This document shows positions 1-11,476 of a stretch of DNA of 64,000 nt, in pieces. The position numbers and the translations under genes are program-made. Source of the DNA: Pollenia angustigena (Eukaryota > Arthropoda > Insecta > Diptera > Polleniidae); NCBI GenBank assembly GCA_930367215.1, contig OV884060.1, positions 11,860,001-11,924,000 of the forward strand. Reading direction: 5' to 3'. Every line of letters starts with the position of its first letter. The first letter of the stretch is position 1. Under the pieces are notes generated by a model. It was not told where the DNA came from and did no database searches. It saw only the letters and a program-made list of their open reading frames with translations.

Positions 1-689
1 AAAGGAAAGAAACTTGTTAAAGACTGAAACACTGCAGATTATTATTCAATGTAAGTTTGATTTTAATATGACATGCTGCCTGTTTTATAACTATATCAAA
101 GACCGAAATGCTGTTCTAGAAAAATTGCAATCTTCTGAACATTATTTTAGCTTAGAACATTTTAAGCTCAACTTTTTTCTATTTTTCATCGTTTTTATGT
201 ACATGAAGTACACGTTAATTTTTTTTCTATATATTGTTGGATTTAAAAATAAAAACTGGATGGTTTTTACATATCGCACCCTAAATACTAAAAGGTAACA
301 ACTCAAAATTCTTAAATTTTCAGGAGAGCCAAAAAACTGTTTATGTAAAAATGGTGCTAAAAAACTTTGCTGTTGGTATAATTTTTTATCCATTTTTTTC
401 CATGTGTCCTGGTTGATAGGTTCAAACATCTGGCAGCCCTATTCTACGGGCAATACGTATTTAAACATCGCTGCTATTAATTCTATGATTTTTTATGTTT
501 ATCAAACTTTTTACCAGTTTAAATATTTTATGTATCTTTCAGGCATTTCTACAATATTTACCCTCATTGTTACATATTAAAATATTTCAATTTACATACT
601 TTTCATTCAATTAGGCAATTCGTAGTTTTCTTACTTACAATTTCAGTCATTAACTTTTGCTTTAGCTAGATTTTTTTACGGCATCCAAT
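1..689. other. AT-rich sequence, no feature seen
   Basis: Open frames here are short, on both strands, and look random. No repeat, RNA or splice signal was recognised. Confidence 0.6.
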
Positions 690-1400
690 AGTACATGATG
701 TTAAAAATAAATTTTTATGTAAAATTGTTATTTTTACACAATTAAGAATATGTAAATATAAGTCTTATATAAAACACGTGATGTAAACTATTATTGTTTG
801 CCTTTGAATATATGTTTACACTATTTTTAACCCATAAATAATGGCTTATTTTGCACAACTACCCAGTTTATATTATTTACACCATATAAACATTTACTTT
901 TAACAAAGTTTTTGATTAAATACTAAACAAAAGAATTTTGCTTAAATAATTTTTTTTTTGTATTATTTACGTAGTGTAAATAATATGTTATTTTGTCTAT
1001 ATACACATTTTACATTGTTGACACTATGTAAACAATTGAGTTTATTTAGTTTTTAAATGATTACATGAAGTTAACATTAATTCTTGCTATACAAATAATT
1101 TTTACGTTATTTACATAATGTAAATAATTATATATTTTATAACAAGGTATGGTTTTATGCATACAAATTATGTAAACAATTGGCTTTGTTAAACTTTTCA
1201 GTAATTGTTAAGCGTAAGAATTTTCTTTTTGCTGTAAATAGTATATTTTTTTTACTTTTTTTACACAATGTCAACTTAAGTTTACATTTAAAATTTCACT
1301 AAATCTGTGTCACAAAATTCATGTTAAATAAACAAAACTTCCTTTCGCTACTCGTAATTAAATTATTTACAAAAAATATTGAACACACTTCAATTTAATA
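690..1400. repeat. cluster of degenerate TTTAC...GTAAA palindromes
   Basis: Short palindrome-like words recur here: TTTACGTAGTGTAAAT near 966, TTTACATAATGTAAAT near 1110, ACACTATGTAAACAATTG near 1021, ATTATGTAAACAATTGG near 1166, and looser versions at about 783, 880 and 1010. They may be an eroded tandem repeat or a TIR element interior. Bases 1401-1799 show nothing further. Confidence 0.4.
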
Positions 1401-1799
1401 ACATTGAATTCAATTTAAATACTTCATCCATTACGAATTCTCAAAAAGTCAATGTCTGTATAGCGAGTGTAAAGATTGAAATGAGATAAACTGCAACGAG
1501 TAAAGTGATATCATTGACCCATGACTATTAGACAAGTATTGGATAATTTATGAATATTTAGAAATTATTTATTAAGCTGAGATTTTTTTTTAAAATTTAA
1601 CCAAAGAAAATAAGTGAGTTAATTAACCCATGAAAATCGTCATATATAAAAAAATAATTTAATTTAAAAGAAATTTAACCCTAAATAGAGGAGATTTTAT
1701 ACAACATATGAGTAAAAATGACCTAAGAAGTATTTTCCAGATTACCACTGAAAATTTTTGGTATGATTGTCGAAAATAAATTTGAAGTTTCAACATAAA

Positions 1800-2152
1800 T
1801 TCCCTACAAATAATATTGGACCACCTGATCCATTTTGATAAAATGGACTACTCCATGAACTGGTTCGATGTAATGCAAGCATGGACCATGCCATTTTTAA
1901 AAAGTGTTTGTAGTGAGATGACATGTCTTCGTTTTTTAACGACGTGCTTTCGTTTTTAAACGACTTCAGCTACCACGGAGTTTTAAAACTACTCCTTTGT
2001 AGTCCAAAGCTGGGTTATATGGTCCTGCCCTAGAACATCGTAATGTTAAATATACCATTTTTTTCCATACGTTTGGGTTACCTTTGGACTAGTCCTGGTC
2101 CCTTGTGGGCTACTCTTTACACGCGTGTTTGGACTGGTCCTATTACTTGCCT
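1800..2152. mobile_element. non-autonomous repeat, short copy of the element at 6936-7367
   Basis: The copy starts near CCCTACAAATAATATTGG and ends near CCTATTACTTGC. It aligns along its length with the 6936-7367 copy, including TGGACCATGCC, ACACGCGTGTTTGG and GGACTAGTCCTGGTCCC. Its termini are eroded and the 52-bp internal duplication of the other copy is absent. It has no coding capacity. Confidence 0.6.
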
Positions 2153-2780
2153 CGAATGTTTTGACGATTAAACGCGTTTAAGCAAACTGTTGAATACGTT
2201 AATCAAAAATAATGTACTTTTGAGATGATTAAGGTGACACTTGATTAATAAATAAAACACAACAAACAAATTTATATTTCTTTAAATTATTAAAAATGGC
2301 TAGAAATGCATACTTTAATAAAGTTATCAGAAGATTATTTTAAACAGATAAATGATAAAATTGTAAAAAATTTATGGATTATTTAAGAACGAAATAAAAA
2401 CATATTGAAAAAATTGTGGTCGGTAGTACACGTGAAAGGTACGCTTATTGTGGCCGATGCTACATCATATTCAGTTTGAGGTATGTTCAGAGGATTTTAT
2501 GTGGTTAATGAAATTATTTGATTTGATTTAATCATGTCAATTAGAAGTGATTACCAAATCACTTAAATGTATGGATAATAACCTTGTTTTTAATGTGATT
2601 AGAGCTTAGTCATGTTCGAGATGCTTAAGCGCGTTTAAAAACCCAAGTGTGAACATAGCATTAGAGACTATGAAAGTCTTGTGAAAAGATAAAATTGGTT
2701 CATATTTGTAAAAGTTCGAGAGCAAAAAGATTTATTTTTAATCTCGCTGTAGACTTTATTGACACCCTGCTTCCTAATTT
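2153..2780. other. AT-rich sequence, no feature seen
   Basis: No gene or recognised repeat was found. The short open frames have no coding character. Confidence 0.5.
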
Positions 2781-3120
2781 ATGTTATAAAAGGGTGATTA
2801 CAGAGTTTTATCACCTTAATCACCTCACTATATTTTCTTGGAAACGGTCCATATTTGAGCGTAGGTCCCATAAAAATACAGCTCCCGGAAAGAGCTTTAT
2901 ATCTCCATAACTTCCTTATAAATGTTGGTATTCCTGAATTGAGTTTTGGTCGCATATAAATCCCTTCCATAAAATCACTTAAAGACGAAAAAATCTTATA
3001 TAGTTGTGGACGTCTGTATTATAATGGGCACAGGGGCTCTTATATAAATCTTAACCTCATAAAATAGTTTTGTACCGGCTGGTCCATGTTTTCCCATGGT
3101 TCTCAAATTGTGTAACTCCT
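2781..3120. repeat. relic of the GGTCCATA...CCCATATAAA interspersed repeat
   Basis: The words GGTCCATATTTGAGCGTAGG, TCCCATAAAAATACAGCTCC and GGCACAGGGGCTCTTATATA recall the repeat at 32700-33390 and 56988-57917 (GGTCCATAATTTACC then CCCCATATAAA). Similarity is partial. Bases 3121-3529 show nothing more. Confidence 0.4.
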
Positions 3121-3529
3121 ACACATTCTCACGCAGCTACTAAGAGGACGTTTTGAACAGGCCTTATATAATAATGAAGTTTTGATTTTGTAAACCTCAT
3201 AAGATTCTGAAAGAACGTTTTAAAAGAAGGCAGAGTAAAATATTGTTATAAATGCGTTTGTATACCTTCTTAATGGTCTGAGAAGTAGAAGTGCTTGCAA
3301 TTTTTCCCTTTGGGCAGATGACAACGCTCGACTCTTTTTGGCCGATTGGTCCTTCTCTGTTCTATTACAACTAGATAAGTCTTTTTTAGGGACCCTTTTA
3401 ACCATTTATGTTGTGCATATACAAACAGGGGCTCAATATCGTAACCTGAAAATATGCTGTAAATGATAATGTGCTTCTCACAGAAAATGTTGTTCGCATT
3501 CGTGTTGTGACTGTGTGTGTGTGTGTGAG

Positions 3530-3969
3530 CCCAGCGGGAAAAAGAACGGATGCCTTCTTAAAGGAGTAAGAATGCCTTCTAGAAGGCCCCTTGACTCCTT
3601 CTTTTGGTTGTACAGGACCTGCTCGTTTTATTTCATACTTATATTTCTTTTACGCACGTTGTCATTGCGGGGTTGGCCTTCCGCTCTTACTACTTTCGCA
3701 GTTATATAAGAATGGTATCTGGATCAAAAAATAATTCGTTTGCTTTTGCTTTGGCAAAAAAACAAAACAAAAAATGTTACTTGTTCTATTCTCCCTTCTC
3801 ATAGACGGGAATATGGATATTGTATCTTATATTTTATACGAAATAACAAAGGGGTTCTATGAGGCATTCTTAAGCATTAAGATAAGAATTGTAATTGAAT
3901 CAAAAACATTTTTAAGCAGGCCTTTAATAAGGCTTGAAGTAAGAAGGTCTTTTAACTTTTCCCGCTGGG
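3530..3969. mobile_element. 440-bp TIR element (CCCAGCGGGAAAA) inserted in a TG microsatellite
   Basis: The left end CCCAGCGGGAAAA is mirrored by the right end TTTTCCCGCTGGG. TGTGTGTGAG lies directly on both outer sides, so a target duplication of about 8-10 bp is likely, though the TG repeat blurs its length. The interior has no transposase, and the short open frames across it are not homologous to anything recognised. The superfamily is uncertain (8-bp or 9-10-bp target duplicators would fit). Confidence 0.6.
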
Positions 3970-4660
3970 TGTGTGTGAGTGAGTGTGTGAAGAAAGACGA
4001 TACACCTTGGCTCCTTTATATAATATTTTTAAGCAGTTTAAAATTTAGCAAAGCAAATGTCTTTCATACGCAAAAATATATTTTTGTATTTAGCCTCTTT
4101 TCTGACCGACTCACTTTATAAGCCCTGATTTAAGACCTCCAGTATGTCATTAATTTTAAGTTTTTATTCTTGCTTTTAATTTCACTAAAAATCGTTAACG
4201 AAATGTGTGTCATTTTTGTTTAAATTGTTTATGGCTGAAATTATTTGTTTATTTTAAAATTTATTATCGTTTCTTCCGTTTTTTTTTAAAGAGATTTCAT
4301 TTCAATTATAGATTTAGAATTCCAAACACGTTTTATTTATAAATCGTATACAAATTTATAATTTAGCAAACACTTTTTTTAGCTTTAGTTTTTTTTCTTC
4401 CTCACTTTTTTATTTAAAAACATTTTTTTATTTCGTTTTTGCTGTTTAGCATTAAATTAGCACATTTAAACATTTGATTGTGGAATAAAAAATACTTTTT
4501 TTTTAACGATTGAATAATGAAATCAGGCTTTTGTAAAATATTTAAGTGAAATTAAGTCATGGGCATAGTAAATACGTAAAAAAAGTATGCAAGTATAGCG
4601 CCACTGTGGCACTGTGGGAAAGGGTTGCATAATATTGAATTATGTACTTAAAATTTAATC
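3970..4660. other. AT-rich sequence, no feature seen
   Basis: Long T and A runs. A weak inverted motif surrounds the next element. No gene was seen. Confidence 0.5.
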
Positions 4661-4663
4661 TTA

Positions 4664-5526
4664 AGCCTGGTACTCTGTTCAACATTTCACGTGAAATGCT
4701 GTCAAAATGCATATGAAAAAAACTTGTGCGGAATATCTATGAAATAATGTTGATAGAGTTGTACTCTGTTTATTTTGTGAAAAAGGCTGACTTCCAAAAC
4801 GTACTAAAACAAAGTTTGTATACAGTTTAAATACTGTATTTCAACCATGCACATGTACAAAGTACCGAAACAATGCAACTATGTGTTCTGTTTATTAAAA
4901 CGTTTTGAAATGTAAGTGATGCAATGCATAATATTAAAATAAATCTGTATTGCTTGCAAATTAAATGTCAAATATCACAAAGCATCAACTTTAAAACCGA
5001 TGCTCTGATTGCTTTTTGCTGCGTTACTAATACTTACCATTGATGTTTTGGAAGGGTTTGCATTGCATATATATTGTACTGCGGCGTAATGAAACATTAT
5101 ACTTTGTTCTTATACAAAGCATTTGACGTTTTGGAAGTCAGCCAAAGTTCCGAAATGTTTCTGGCAACATTTTTTTACAACTGCGAAATAATGTAAGCTG
5201 CCTTTATTTCACGTGGAATTTTAAGCAAAAGCAAAAAAGTATGAACTTAATATTAAATAAAAAAATTAAAATAACACAACCGGTAACAGTTTTTTTCCTT
5301 ATTTACTTTTTTTTGTTATTAAATTTTTTATTAAAAAAAATAATTTTAGTAAAATACATGTGGCGTTTGTTTACATACATGAAACAATGTAGCATACTTT
5401 GAAAGAATAAAAACGTCAAATTGTACAAGCTCGCAAGATTGGTAACATTGAGAAATGTCAAAATTTTCGTGTGGAATAATCAAGGTTGCTCAACATTTTT
5501 CACAAATTTGAACAGAGTACTAGGCT
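4664..5526. mobile_element. 863-bp TIR element with TTA target duplication
   Basis: The left end AGCCTGGTACTCTGTTCAA and the reverse complement of the right end AGCCTAGTACTCTGTTCAA differ at one of 19 positions. TTA flanks both sides (4661-4663 and 5527-5529). A second inverted pair is inside (GCTGACTTCCAAAACGT near 4786 and ACGTTTTGGAAGTCAGCC near 5130). A 3-bp TWA duplication is typical of PIF/Harbinger elements. No transposase is present. Confidence 0.7.
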
Positions 5527-5529
5527 TTA

Positions 5530-6190
5530 GGGTAAATAATTTTTTTTAAGCATCTTTATAATTTAAAATGTTTAAAGGTGTTTGAATATATTGCATTAAT
5601 ATTAACAAAATTAATTAATAAGTTAATATGGAAGTTAGTTGGTTTGGTATTCGTTTTCGTTATCTCTTTTATAAGTTCTAGATGTGTACATACGTGTTCG
5701 GTCCCACAATTTTCATAATTTTCCAACATAATTTCCTTTTTTCTTGATACACTTCGAATTTACAGAAAAGCCATGAAGCGATGACTCCGCCTCTTAACTG
5801 TTTTTGGAAATTTTTTTACAACCGAGCCATTTTTCCAAGTTTGTTAAGAATAGAAAAAATGACTGGCAAACAAGGTGCGTGATTTTAATTTTATTGATTT
5901 TGTCCATCACAATAGTGCTTTGTCTGAATGAAACAACAAACGCAGTAAATTTTTATTTTATATGCAATTTTTTTGTTAGCTATTTTACGAACCATCAACC
6001 GATCATTTTCCAATACCATTTTGCGGATTTTCCTTGCCGTTTTTACCGTGAGCTTCGGAACACAGCGCCGCACATTGCTTGAAGTTCATAGAACGAGCGG
6101 CAAAAAATAGAAGAAGTTATCGAAGAATAATGAAACTTGGCATATAGGTTTTTTTTGTTTGAATTAAGAATGAAATGGAAAAATCAAAAT
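5530..6190. other. AT-rich sequence, no feature seen
   Basis: No gene or recognised repeat. Open frames at 5804-6082 and on the opposite strand are short and unsupported. Confidence 0.5.
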
Positions 6191-6317
6191 GATCCGCCCA
6201 CTTCCCATACAAAGTGGTCAAAATTTAATTTTCACGGCATTGTTTTTTGGCACATAGCATTTTTAAACACTCATAATCATTTGTGTGAAATTTGAAAAAT
6301 ATCCGCCCACTTCCCAT

Positions 6318-7489
6318 TAGTGCTGGGATACTATCGATATTTTCAACTATCGATATTTATCGATAGTTCAGATTTCACTATCGATATATCGATATTACTA
6401 TCGACTGAATGTTTGTACTTGTGCAGGAAAACTTTAATTATTTTTTATAAGGCTACAGTTCGTTGTTTATATCACTTTATTGAATGTATTAGACTTATGT
6501 ATGTATATACGCACGTTATTTTAGATGGCAGTTTTTTAAAAATTGATAAGTACCTTTCTGAAGGAACCAAAGCAACAGGGACTATAAGATATTCCATTGC
6601 AACTTTAAAAAATTTTCTAAATTGTAAACCCAAAAAGGTTATCAATCTAGCGGACTTATCCTCTAATGGTCGTTCATTGTTTTGTCTTATGCTTGCAATT
6701 GCTTTTGGATTTGCATTTTTTTTACAACATTACAAAAATATTTGACACTTCAGTCCCTATATAAACATGTAAAAATTTCGACTTAAAGTCCTTTAATTAG
6801 CAGTAAAAAGCACTGCTAAGCAATCCATACCACTTGCCATTTTTATTGTTTGTATTCATTGCTGTAATTCAGCGCGAATTAATAATAGCAAGAAAAAATT
6901 TGCGGTAAAAAACTGTGTGTGTATAGCTGCTGTAACATCCCTGCAAATAAAATTGGACCACCTGACCCATTTTGATAAAATGGACTACTCCATGGACTAG
7001 TCCGATGTAATGCAAGCATGGACCATGCCATTGTTAAAAAGTGTTTGTAGTGAGACGACATGTCTTCGTTTTTTAACGACATGCTTTCGTGTTTAAACGA
7101 CTTCAAAACTAATCCTCTTGAGTATACCATGGAGTAGTTTTAAAACTACTCCTTACTGGTCCAAAGGTGGGTTATATACCATGGAGTAGTTTTAAAACTA
7201 CTCCTTAGTGGTCCAAAGGTGGGTTATATGGTCCTCTCCTAGGACAGCGTAATGTTAAATAGACCAGGTTTTTTCCATACGTTTGGGTTACTTGTGGACT
7301 AGTCCTGGTCCCTTGTGGACTACTCTTTACACGCGTGTTTGGGCTGGTCCTATTATTTGCAGGGATGTCTTCATAGCTGTATTTTCAATAATAATAATAA
7401 TATCGATATTAATATTTTTCCTATCGATATTTTCGATATTTTAAGACTATCGATAATATCGATAGTCTATCGATAGTTTCCCAGCACTA
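6318..7489. mobile_element. hAT-like non-autonomous element, 1172 bp, 8-bp target duplication
   Basis: The TIRs are TAGTGCTGGGATACTATCGA on the left and the reverse complement of CTATCGATAGTTTCCCAGCA on the right. CTTCCCAT is directly repeated at 6310-6317 and 7490-7497. An 8-bp duplication and this TIR type suit the hAT superfamily. Both subterminal regions are packed with TATCGATA words, probably transposase-binding sites by analogy. A 141-codon open frame (6320-6745) begins inside the TIR and shows no hAT domain. The element also holds a nested insertion at 6936-7367. Confidence 0.72.
6936..7367. mobile_element. 432-bp TIR element nested in the hAT-like element
   Basis: The ends CATCCCTGCAAATAA and TTATTTGCAGGGATG are perfect inverted repeats. 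The interior matches the diverged copy at 1800-2152. It contains the 22-base perfect palindrome formed by GGAGTAGTTT and its mirror, and a 52-bp tandem duplication (7125-7176 and 7177-7228) carrying that palindrome. It has no coding capacity. Intact termini suggest it is younger than the 1800-2152 copy. Confidence 0.68.
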
Positions 7490-7860
7490 CTTCCCATACA
7501 ACATGTATTGAAAAAGTAGCATAACTGCCTTGATTTTTAATGCATCAACTCAATTTTCACAAAAAATAAATATTATAATTGTAGACTGAGCTCTTCAAAA
7601 TAAAAACTTGATCCGCCTATTTAAATTTTGACCTGCGGCATTGTTTTTTAGCACATAGCATTTTTAAACACTCAGAATCATTTGTATGAAATTTGAAAAA
7701 TATCCAACCCCTTTTACGCCTACTTCCCATACAACTTCTATTGAAAAAGTGGCATAACTCCCTTGATTTTTAATGAATCAACTCAATACGTGTAGAACGG
7801 GCTCCTGAAAATATATACCTGATCCGTCCACTTTTACGCCCACCTCCCATAGAAATAACA

Positions 7861-8794
7861 AATAGAAAAAACATTAATAAGTAATTTACGTGACAATGAA
7901 AGATTATGCATTATGTCTTCATAAGTCGCTAAACGTCCAATTCTTCGCGAATGATGTAATCTATAGTTTCTAGAGTCCTTATTCCTCGCTTCAGCATACC
8001 TGATACAAATAAATTCAAGTTCAACTGAAGTTTTTGCTTTTTTAACAATGAAATATATAACAATTAACACTATTGACTAGTAGTACTATGTATATAACAT
8101 TATGTAATAATTTTAAACAGTTAAGAATTATGGCAGCAACAACAAGCATGAACGAAAATTCATGTTTTGTTACTTTTTCATTTTATAGTTTTTACTGTTT
8201 TTTTGGAAAGGAACAGGAAGGAGCAGCTGAATTTTTTTTTTAAGTTTTAGCTGAGACTTCAAGCTGCAATTTAACAGTTTTCGTTAAACAGCGCTCCACA
8301 GCGCTAAAAAGATGCAGTCCACTGAAATTGATGAACATTGAAATTTTGATGTTGTTTATATTTTGTTCTACGAAACTTTTATATGGCACTTTTTCCAACT
8401 TTTTTTAATGCAAATCTCATCTTTGACAATTGTCATTTACGATAATATACAACAAAGTCAAATGATAAGTTTACTGTGATTGTACCAAAAGATTGAATAT
8501 ACAGTAAATGTGCATGCCATTTTAAACAAGCGAACATTTGTGATCTTTGAGCGTGTCTGTCCAAACAAATAATAAATACATATATCAGGCTTATATTACG
8601 GAATCATAATGTTCAGATATCTGACAACAAAATACCAAAAAATTATCCAAATCGGCAAACATGAAAACAATTTATTAATGCCGCTCTTCAACCATTGTGC
8701 GCCGCGGCGTTCGTCTTGGCAGCTCGTATGGCCTTGTTACAACTCTGGCATCCATTATTTTATGGTAAACGAGGGGGTAAACATTAAAGTATGA
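7861..8794. other. no gene recognised; AT-rich, moderately complex stretch near 8600-8780
   Basis: A slightly GC-richer part (CCGCGGCGTTCGTCTTGGCA near 8702) probably belongs to the element whose terminus lies at 8795-8861. No protein homology was recognised. Confidence 0.4.
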
Positions 8795-8861
8795 TCTCTT
8801 GCCCTCTGGCCAATAAACTCAGACCTTCTGAAAGAAAACTTTCATAGTGTGAACCCAGACT
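8795..8861. mobile_element. solitary terminus of the long-TIR element seen at 12185-12973
   Basis: The stretch ending GAAAACTTTCATAGTGTGAA then CCCAGACT matches the right TIR at 12905-12973 (GAAAACTTTCATAGTGTTAA then CCGAGACT). No partner left TIR was found nearby, so this is a truncated copy. Confidence 0.55.
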
Positions 8862-9806
8862 TATTAATTAGCAATTCGGACTTATATCAAATACTGCAAT
8901 TTTTTCCCTATGCTATAGCTTTATTCCGACTATATTTACTTATGCAATTTTTTTTTTTTATTTTATAAACTTAACTCTTGTCTCTTACCCAAGGCCATAT
9001 TTATTTTTTTTCGCAGATATAAACACTTTTGTTAATCTCTGAAACGCAAATCATGAACTAACAAACTAATTCTTCGTAACACAAACCTCTAGACCAGACC
9101 ACTAACCCAAGTAACTTGTATACAAATGAAAAAAAGTGTGTAACAAATAATTTTAGCTTCAAGTCATACACAAACGATTAAATTTAATAGTTTTTATTAC
9201 AAACTGCAACTTTTAGCAAATTTGTTGTCGATGTAGACGTGGTTGTTGTTGTGCTGTTTTTTCCTTTACTAAAATTTTTTTTTATCGTAATCATAAACAT
9301 TATTTTTATGAGCGTATAATCAATATTTGCTTGTTCTAATGTCTGTTAATATTTCTCTACTCGTATGCGCTATGGCATGTCTCGATATTGAATGGGTAGA
9401 GGAGATGATGCTGTTGTGAATGATTTGAAACTCAATGTAATGGCGAAATCTTATTTAATTGCAGTGCCTAAAGGAAGTTGTAGGAATTACAAGATCATCA
9501 TAAGAAGATAAGATTAATAAAAAAAAAAAATATGTAATAGTTTTAACTAATAATGGGTTTTTAATGCAAAAATAATAATAAGTTTTGATTAAAAAAAAAA
9601 AAAAAAATTAATTGAAATTTGTCTGTAAAACTTAAAAAGAGTTTAAAGCGTTTTTTTTGGTGGCATTTCAGAATTCTTTATAAGACGACGACTGTAACTT
9701 GATTTAGAGTTAAGAATATTTAAATTAAAATTCAATAAAAAAATAGCCGACGTTAGTCATGTTAATAGTTTATACTTAATTGGAAGTGACAAAATTCAAA
9801 GAAATT
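8862..9806. other. AT-rich sequence, no feature seen
   Basis: It has A and T homopolymers, including a 17-base A run near 9590. No gene or repeat was recognised. Confidence 0.5.
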
Positions 9807-9944
9807 GCCGGTTCATACACGTTAAGTTTGACTCGTCAAGTCTTGAGTTTTTAGGAGAGATTGGAAAAGAAATGGCATTCTCTTTTCCCTTCTCTCCTTA
9901 AAGCTCAAGACTTGAAGAGTCAAACTTGACGTGTGTGAATCGGC
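9807..9944. mobile_element. fold-back (hairpin) element, about 138 bp
   Basis: Arms of about 50 bases pair almost completely: GCCGGTTCATACACGTTAAG with its mirror ending GACGTGTGTGAATCGGC, and AAGTCTTGAG with CTCAAGACTT. A loop of about 35 bases separates them. AAATT occurs just outside each end but not flush, so the target duplication is uncertain. It is not coding and could form a long RNA hairpin if transcribed. Confidence 0.65.
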
Positions 9945-9954
9945 ACAAATTAAT

Positions 9955-10170
9955 CGGCGGTATAATCACCACATACGATATCGAGCAAAATTGATCGAAA
10001 TTATTTATTTTGGTATCATGAAACTCGATATCGAATGAAATGTATTGAATTTGAAATAATAGCATTTGATATCGAGTAACTCGACATTACATTTATCGAG
10101 TTTTCATTCGATACGTGTCTATCGTATGCAAAAAAATTCGATAGTTTATTCGATACGATTTATTTATTAT
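9955..10170. repeat. cluster of TCGATA / ATATCGAG words
   Basis: GATATCGAG, TCGATATCGAATG, GATATCGAGTAACTCGA, TCGATACG and TTCGATAG recur within about 200 bases. The pattern resembles hAT subterminal regions like those at 6318-7489, but no TIR pair was found. Confidence 0.35.
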
Positions 10171-11360
10171 TATTATTATTTTTTTTAATTTTGCGGCGAT
10201 TAATATAAATCAATTTAAAAACGACGTATTTTAGAAATTCGCAAAAGATTGAAGCGAAGAATTTGTTAAAAAGAAACTGGTTTTATTTAACTTAATAAAG
10301 AATTTAATTAACATATTAATATTTTGGCGGCGGTTGGTCTCCGTTGGTTTTAGAACTAGTTTAAATTATAATTTTATAATTTTTTATTTATTTTTTTAAA
10401 TAAATATAAATTCTTTCCTAGTTTAAATGTTTCTAAAAACAAATGTCAATTAATCTTTTCTAATGGTTTAACAATAATTGACAATAACATTTGTTGTTAA
10501 TTTAAGCTGATAGATTTTTTTTTCTATTTCTAACTTTTTATTCAATTTGCTTAAACAGTGTTGATGTCATGATTATTTTTTAAATTAATAATAACAAATT
10601 TTGCATTAATTTTAATACTTTAAAAAGAGAAAACAATAAATAAAATTTTTATTTCTTTTATTTTTAATACGCTTTATTTTGCATATTTGTATTTTGTTTT
10701 ATTTCGGATTTCTTTTTAAAACAATTTTACCTTTTTATCTAACTCAGTTTTAAGAGGATTATGATAAATTTCAATTTAACAAAAAAATTGTTAGAAACAA
10801 AGTATTGCTCAATTAAACTTTTAATTTGCTTGATAAACTGGTATGTATAATTATGATGTCATAACAAGCCTCAGATTTCTAACTTAAACAGAAATTCTAG
10901 CTGCTTTTGCTTAACTTTTTCTCTAAGTGTAAACATTTGTATGTAAAATAAACAACAAAAGCCTTGCTACATGTTAATGAAAAGTCAGAGATTTAAAAAT
11001 TATGACAAAATTAACAATATTTGCTAATAAAAAACAAAAAAAAAAAAAAAAATTGATCATCGTTTGTAAAATCTGTAGACGTTATAATATGCAAAATGAA
11101 TGATGCTTACAGACAGCATTTACTCAGAGATGTGCTCTGCCGGTCTTAGTCTCTGCTTACATTGGGCAGATTTTAAAATTCAAAAGTTTTGGATTGAGAA
11201 ACTAAAGAATAAAAAACAAATTTACTTAAGTTTTCAAGACAAAGTCTTGAAAAAAAGGACAAAAAACAGAAGTATGGAAGAAACATGTAAATAAAATTAA
11301 AAAAATGTAATCAACTACAGCAAATTTCGATCCATTAATACCATTGGTTTAAGATTGATA
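10171..11360. other. AT-rich sequence, no feature seen
   Basis: A 16-base A run lies near 11035. The small open frame at 11100-11294 has no recognised homology. Confidence 0.5.
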
Positions 11361-11364
11361 TTTG

Positions 11365-11475
11365 ACTATAGACTGGCAGGTGCCGCAGTAGTGCAAACGG
11401 TAGAACGGCAAAGAATTCTGATGATGTGAATGTGGTAATTCTCGAAACATGTAAATTCGACCCGAGTTCAATCCT
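11365..11475 (+). repeat. tRNA-like (SINE-type) segment with A-box and B-box words
   Basis: TAGTGCAAACGG fits the Pol III A-box and GAGTTCAATCC fits the B-box about 75 bases later. The first part can pair as GCCG...CGGC. It lacks a full cloverleaf and is not a functional tRNA gene. A tRNA-derived SINE head is the likeliest reading. Confidence 0.33.
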
Positions 11476-11476
11476 G

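Larger units (their letters stand above)
6191..7860. repeat. tandemly repeated GATCCGCCCACTTCCCATAC unit, split by an insertion
   Basis: The unit GATCCGCC...CACTTCCCATACAA, then GGCATTGTTTTTTNGCACATAG, recurs at 6191, 7610 and 7821. If the 1.2-kb insertion at 6318-7489 and its target duplication are removed, the spacing is about 239 then 211 bp. Words such as CACATAGCATTTTTAAACAC are shared between copies. The undisturbed copies give the empty-site sequence for the insertion. Confidence 0.65.

Noticed and set aside
142..429. 95-codon minus-strand open frame at the left edge
   Set aside because: Ends in low-complexity Lys/Phe codons, no homology, and shadows a plus-strand frame of equal quality.
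3774..4121. 115-codon plus-strand open frame crossing the right end of the 3530-3969 element
   Set aside because: It spans the element boundary and TG microsatellite, so it cannot be a conserved gene. No homology recognised.
6320..6745. 141-codon open frame in the hAT-like element
   Set aside because: It begins inside the TIR, has no hAT dimerisation or DDE motif, and its composition matches non-coding AT-rich DNA.
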